From Cloacibacterium caeni (GTDB lineage Bacteria; Bacteroidota; Bacteroidia; Flavobacteriales; Weeksellaceae): 64,000 nt of DNA. The position numbers and the translations under genes are program-made. The stretch spans positions 310,001 through 374,000 of the forward strand of contig NZ_OU015321.1 in assembly GCF_907163105.1 (NCBI RefSeq), written 5' to 3'. Below, one piece after another: positions 61,753-64,000 of this stretch; positions within the stretch are counted from its first letter, which is position 1, and every line of letters starts with the position of its first letter. The notes beneath the pieces were generated by a model. That model was given only the letters and a program-made list of their open reading frames with translations. It had not been told where the DNA came from and ran no database searches.

Positions 61753-63042
61753 ATGAAAACTTTAAAATATATTTTAATATTCATTTCTTCAGCAATTTTT
61801 GCCCAAAATTGGACTTTGCAAAAATCCTTGGATTATGCATTAAAGAATCATTCTTTAATCAAGCAAAGCATTCTTGAAGTTCAGAAATCCGACCGCAATA
61901 TTGCTATTGCAAAAGGAAATCTTTTGCCTTCTGTGAATGCGGGAATCAATCACAATTACAGTTTTGGTTCCACGATTGACCCTTCCACAAATTCAAGAAA
62001 AACCTTGAATACGCAATACGACCAATTCAGGATTTCAATGCCGGTTGAACTATTTAATTGGAAAAATTATGGAGAAATTAGCTTAAGTAAACTCAATAAA
62101 GAAAGTTCGGAATACCGATTAAAATCTGCACAAAATGATATTTCTTTAAATGTCATTCAACAGTTTTTTCAGTATCAATACGACAAAGCGTGGTTAGAGG
62201 TTTTGCAAACCCAAATTTCAGGAATAGAGGAGCAGATCAAGCGTACCGAAAAAGAAGTGGAAATTGGAAACCGTCCGAAAAGTGATATTTACGACATCAA
62301 AGCCAATCTCGGAACGATAAAGGAACAATGGATTTCTGCACAAAATCAAAAAGAACTTTCAAGAATTATTCTTCAAAACGCCATTGGTTTGTTGGATGAT
62401 AAAATTGACTTTGTCTTAAATGAAGAAAATCCTGAAAACGTACTTATCAACAATGAAGATTTCGTTCAAAAATTATTGGAAAAGAATCCACTTTATCAGA
62501 ATGCCATCAAGCAAAATGAAATTGCTTCAAAAAGTATAGAACTTGCAAAATCTGATTATTATCCAAGACTTTCGGGAATGTATCAATGGTCAACTTTTTT
62601 CAGTAAAGAGTTGGGAGCTCAACCTGCAAATCAGTTTTCAGAACAGTTTAAGCAAAACAAAAATAATTACGTTTCTTTCGGTTTAGATGTTCCCATTTTT
62701 AATCGCTTTCAAACTAAAAATAGAGTAGAACTCGCAAAACTTTCCGCCGAAAACACTTCAATGGAAAAAGACAAAGTAGTTTTAGAATTGACGAAAAATC
62801 TTAAAACTATCGAAATTCAATACCGAAACGCTCAGGAGAAATACAACGCCCTCGAAGAAAATTTTGAAAATCAAAAACTGTCCTTCCAAAAATCCGAAGA
62901 AAAATATAAAGAAGGAATGATGGATGCCTACACTTTTTTTATGGTGCGAAACTCTTGGCTTCAAGCGAATTACAACTTAATAAAAAGTAGATACGATTTG
63001 ATGTTGCAGAGTGAGTTAGTGAAAGTTTATTTGAAGGATTGA
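61753..63042 (+). CDS. TolC-family outer-membrane efflux protein
   Basis: Outer-membrane channel of the efflux system, 429 residues. A signal peptide (MKTLKYILIFISSAIFAQ) is followed by two repeats of long amphipathic helices and short barrel strands, as in TolC/OEP proteins: the first from NWTLQKSLDYALKNHSLIKQ, the second with NPLYQNAIKQNEIASKSIELAKSDYYPRLSG. It is the last gene of the efflux operon, 371 bases after the second permease, a gap filled with repeats. It would dock with the HlyD adaptor. Confidence 0.9.
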   Translation: MKTLKYILIFISSAIFAQNWTLQKSLDYALKNHSLIKQSILEVQKSDRNIAIAKGNLLPSVNAGINHNYSFGSTIDPSTNSRKTLNTQYDQFRISMPVELFNWKNYGEISLSKLNKESSEYRLKSAQNDISLNVIQQFFQYQYDKAWLEVLQTQISGIEEQIKRTEKEVEIGNRPKSDIYDIKANLGTIKEQWISAQNQKELSRIILQNAIGLLDDKIDFVLNEENPENVLINNEDFVQKLLEKNPLYQNAIKQNEIASKSIELAKSDYYPRLSGMYQWSTFFSKELGAQPANQFSEQFKQNKNNYVSFGLDVPIFNRFQTKNRVELAKLSAENTSMEKDKVVLELTKNLKTIEIQYRNAQEKYNALEENFENQKLSFQKSEEKYKEGMMDAYTFFMVRNSWLQANYNLIKSRYDLMLQSELVKVYLKD

Positions 63043-63057
63043 AAATTGTTAAGAAAG

Positions 63058-63130
63058 TCTTGAAGTTAACTTATAAAATCCTAAGAAATCAAAATTCTTA
63101 CAACCTGCGAAAATAATATATTGGTACGAA
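63058..63130. repeat. Diverged repeat B, right copy
   Basis: It matches 47918-47995 in the same orientation (TCTTGAAGTTA, ATCAAAATTCTTACAAC, TGCGAAAATAA). It begins 16 bases after the TolC stop and is directly followed by repeat A. Confidence 0.55.
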
Positions 63131-63133
63131 TTT

Positions 63134-63457
63134 ACCTGCGTAATTTAACCACAGGTTTCTCATTAACCAGAGTAAATTAGATACACCCAATCCTATAACC
63201 TGGGTAAAAAAGATACAATCTAAACCTATATCTTTTCCTGTTTTTTTCTTTAAAAAGCAAATCCGTCCTAACAATGTATAAAACCTCTAGAACGCCCATC
63301 CACATTGCGTTTTCAGACTTCTAAAGAATTTCGAACTTACTACAAAATTTTAGTTGCAAGATGTGTCTTTGTGCCCACAATTTTTCAAATTGGGTTTCAA
63401 AGAATTCTTGCCTTCCTGTCGGAAAGGATTTGAAAAAACTCGGAACTCGTTTTTCTA
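63134..63457. repeat. Long diverged repeat A, right copy
   Basis: It recapitulates 41911-42236 in the same orientation over about 325 bp, with shared blocks such as ACCTGCGTAATTT, GGTAAAAAAGATACAA and TTGCAAGATGTGTCTTTGTG. At the left copy replication genes follow; here only the right end of the element follows. Confidence 0.7.
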
Positions 63458-63716
63458 TTGTGAAAGGTGATTTTGAAAAATTGTTTTTTTGAAAAAGTGG
63501 TTTTAAAAAACGGAACTACCCACCATAGAAAATTGGAACATAAAATGAGATAAAGACATTAATTTTAAGTGTATTTAATTCAAAATATATTCATAAATTT
63601 ACAATCTAAGATTTAAGCAAAAATTGTTGTATTTCACATGGTGGAATAATCGGTTACCTTGAAAATCTCCCTTTCCAAAAAATTGCCTATCAATCGGTGT
63701 TTGGAAAGATATACAT
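63458..63716. other. Right-end region of the element with integrase-type sites
   Basis: Non-coding. It holds GGTTACC (63652-63658, inverse of the left-end GGTAACC) and GCCTATCAAT (63685-63694, same as 22336-22345). The latter lies inside a 9-bp inverted repeat CTTTCCAAA (63671-63679) / TTTGGAAAG (63700-63708), which ends 8 bases before attR. These are likely arm sites for integrase or excisionase. Confidence 0.5.
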
Positions 63717-63733
63717 ATTCCTGGAGAAACCAC
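63717..63733 (+). repeat. attR (17-bp direct repeat)
   Basis: ATTCCTGGAGAAACCAC, an exact copy of the tRNA-Phe 3' end at 22154-22170. Confidence 0.9.
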
Positions 63734-63768
63734 AAACCGCTTCTTTCGAGAGGCGGTTTTTGTTTTTT
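63734..63768 (+). terminator. Displaced chromosomal terminator of tRNA-Phe
   Basis: AAACCGCTTCT (63734-63744) pairs with AGAGGCGGTTT (63749-63759) around a UUCG tetraloop and is followed by a T run. It touches attR, so before integration it followed tRNA-Phe directly. Confidence 0.8.
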
Positions 63769-63821
63769 ATAGACTTAAGAAAACTTCTTTTTTTTAATTT
63801 CCCCATTATTATTTATTCTAA

Positions 63822-63941
63822 GTTCTTGGCATTGTCTTGTCTTTGTCCACCACAAAGCGATTACAAGTTTTAGCGCCCGAAAGTTTTATCCAAGAACTGA
63901 AAGCAGAGGTAGAAATAATGCTGAAAAACTTTTCTGTGTGA
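63822..63941 (+). pseudogene. Possible C-terminal remnant of a WYL-domain regulator
   Basis: An open stretch of 39 codons ending in TGA reads VLSLSTTKRLQVLAPESF and then a helix IQELKAEVEIMLKNF. This resembles the end of WYL-domain transcription regulators (V.VL.PESL...I...L..ML..Y). No start codon or upstream domain is present; a TAA precedes it. The match is by eye only. The remaining bases to 64000 show nothing else I can name. Confidence 0.3.
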
Positions 63942-64000
63942 GCACTATTGTTAACTCCATATCTTCGAGTCAAAGTTGGGTGAAATTCGGGTTTTCTGTG

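Larger units (their letters stand above)
22154..63733. mobile_element. Integrative element in tRNA-Phe with defence, replication and efflux modules
   Basis: About 41.6 kb lies between two exact 17-bp att copies, with a tyrosine integrase gene 250 bases inside the left end. Contents from left to right are the integrase, defence island, replication-like genes, primase-helicase and efflux cargo. The hairpin that follows attR (63734-63768) is the kind of terminator expected directly after tRNA-Phe, supporting displacement by insertion. No relaxase, coupling protein or T4SS gene was seen, so this is a mobilisable island or satellite rather than a self-transmissible ICE. Confidence 0.85.

Noticed and set aside
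22419-63733. Self-transmissible conjugative element
   Set aside because: No relaxase, coupling protein or Tra/T4SS gene was found among the proteins, and no phage capsid or terminase either.

Overview
The window is AT-rich DNA from a flavobacterium (Bacteroidota), most likely of the Chryseobacterium/Cloacibacterium group (Weeksellaceae). Evidence for this is the Bacteroidota promoter form TTG-N19..21-TAnnTTTG, which recurs upstream of tRNA-Phe, lysC and other units, together with a type IX secretion C-terminal domain, an aspartokinase next to an OlsF-type acyltransferase fusion, and mevalonate-pathway HMG-CoA synthase. Placement below family level is inference.

Positions 1-22170 are chromosomal. 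They hold an M1 aminopeptidase, HMG-CoA synthase, a 1.5k-residue T9SS-targeted surface protein, GlnRS, a four-gene signalling operon (response regulator, lipoprotein, membrane protein, histidine kinase), an IS3-family insertion sequence, a secreted protein of unknown function, MenC-like synthase, a PLDc_N membrane protein, fructose-1,6-bisphosphatase, aspartokinase, an OlsF-like acyltransferase and tRNA-Phe(GAA). The signalling operon is bracketed by two identical 16-bp palindromes, TTACACAAAAGTGTAA. Each palindrome abuts a Bacteroidota promoter with the same 20-bp spacer. The second promoter drives an ~80-nt candidate small RNA.

Positions 22154-63733 form one integrated element of about 41.6 kb. 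It sits in the 3' end of tRNA-Phe and is bounded by a 17-bp direct repeat, ATTCCTGGAGAAACCAC. The integrase gene lies just inside the left end, and the tRNA's probable original terminator now lies just outside the right end. The element has four parts. (1) A defence island. Its core is a minus-strand run of seven tightly packed genes: XRE controller, type IIG restriction-methylase, a second N6-adenine methylase, GajA-like OLD nuclease, GajB-like helicase, an Mrr-like nuclease and a TIGR02391 (Ymh) protein. Divergent to this is a 1233-residue SEC-C/PD-(D/E)xK protein, followed by an HNH protein, a HEPN-like protein and an AbiEi antitoxin whose AbiEii toxin is reduced to 32 codons. (2) A replication-like core: small HTH protein, initiator-like protein, DnaC-like ATPase, an iteron-rich 600-bp intergenic region, and a TOTE-type primase-helicase followed by a 20-bp inverted repeat. 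(3) An efflux cargo: NtrB/NtrC-like two-component system, HlyD adaptor, outer-membrane barrel, GIN-domain lipoprotein, MacB-like ATPase, two related permeases and TolC. (4) Non-coding repeats at the right end that copy sequences flanking the replication core.

No relaxase or conjugation gene is visible, so the element would need help to transfer. The most novel-looking items are the single-transcript fusion of type IIG restriction-modification with an extended Gabija locus, the SEC-C nuclease cassette bracketed by HNH-gene tails that differ only at synonymous sites, the palindrome-flanked signalling operon with its small RNA, and a second candidate small RNA beside the broken AbiE locus.
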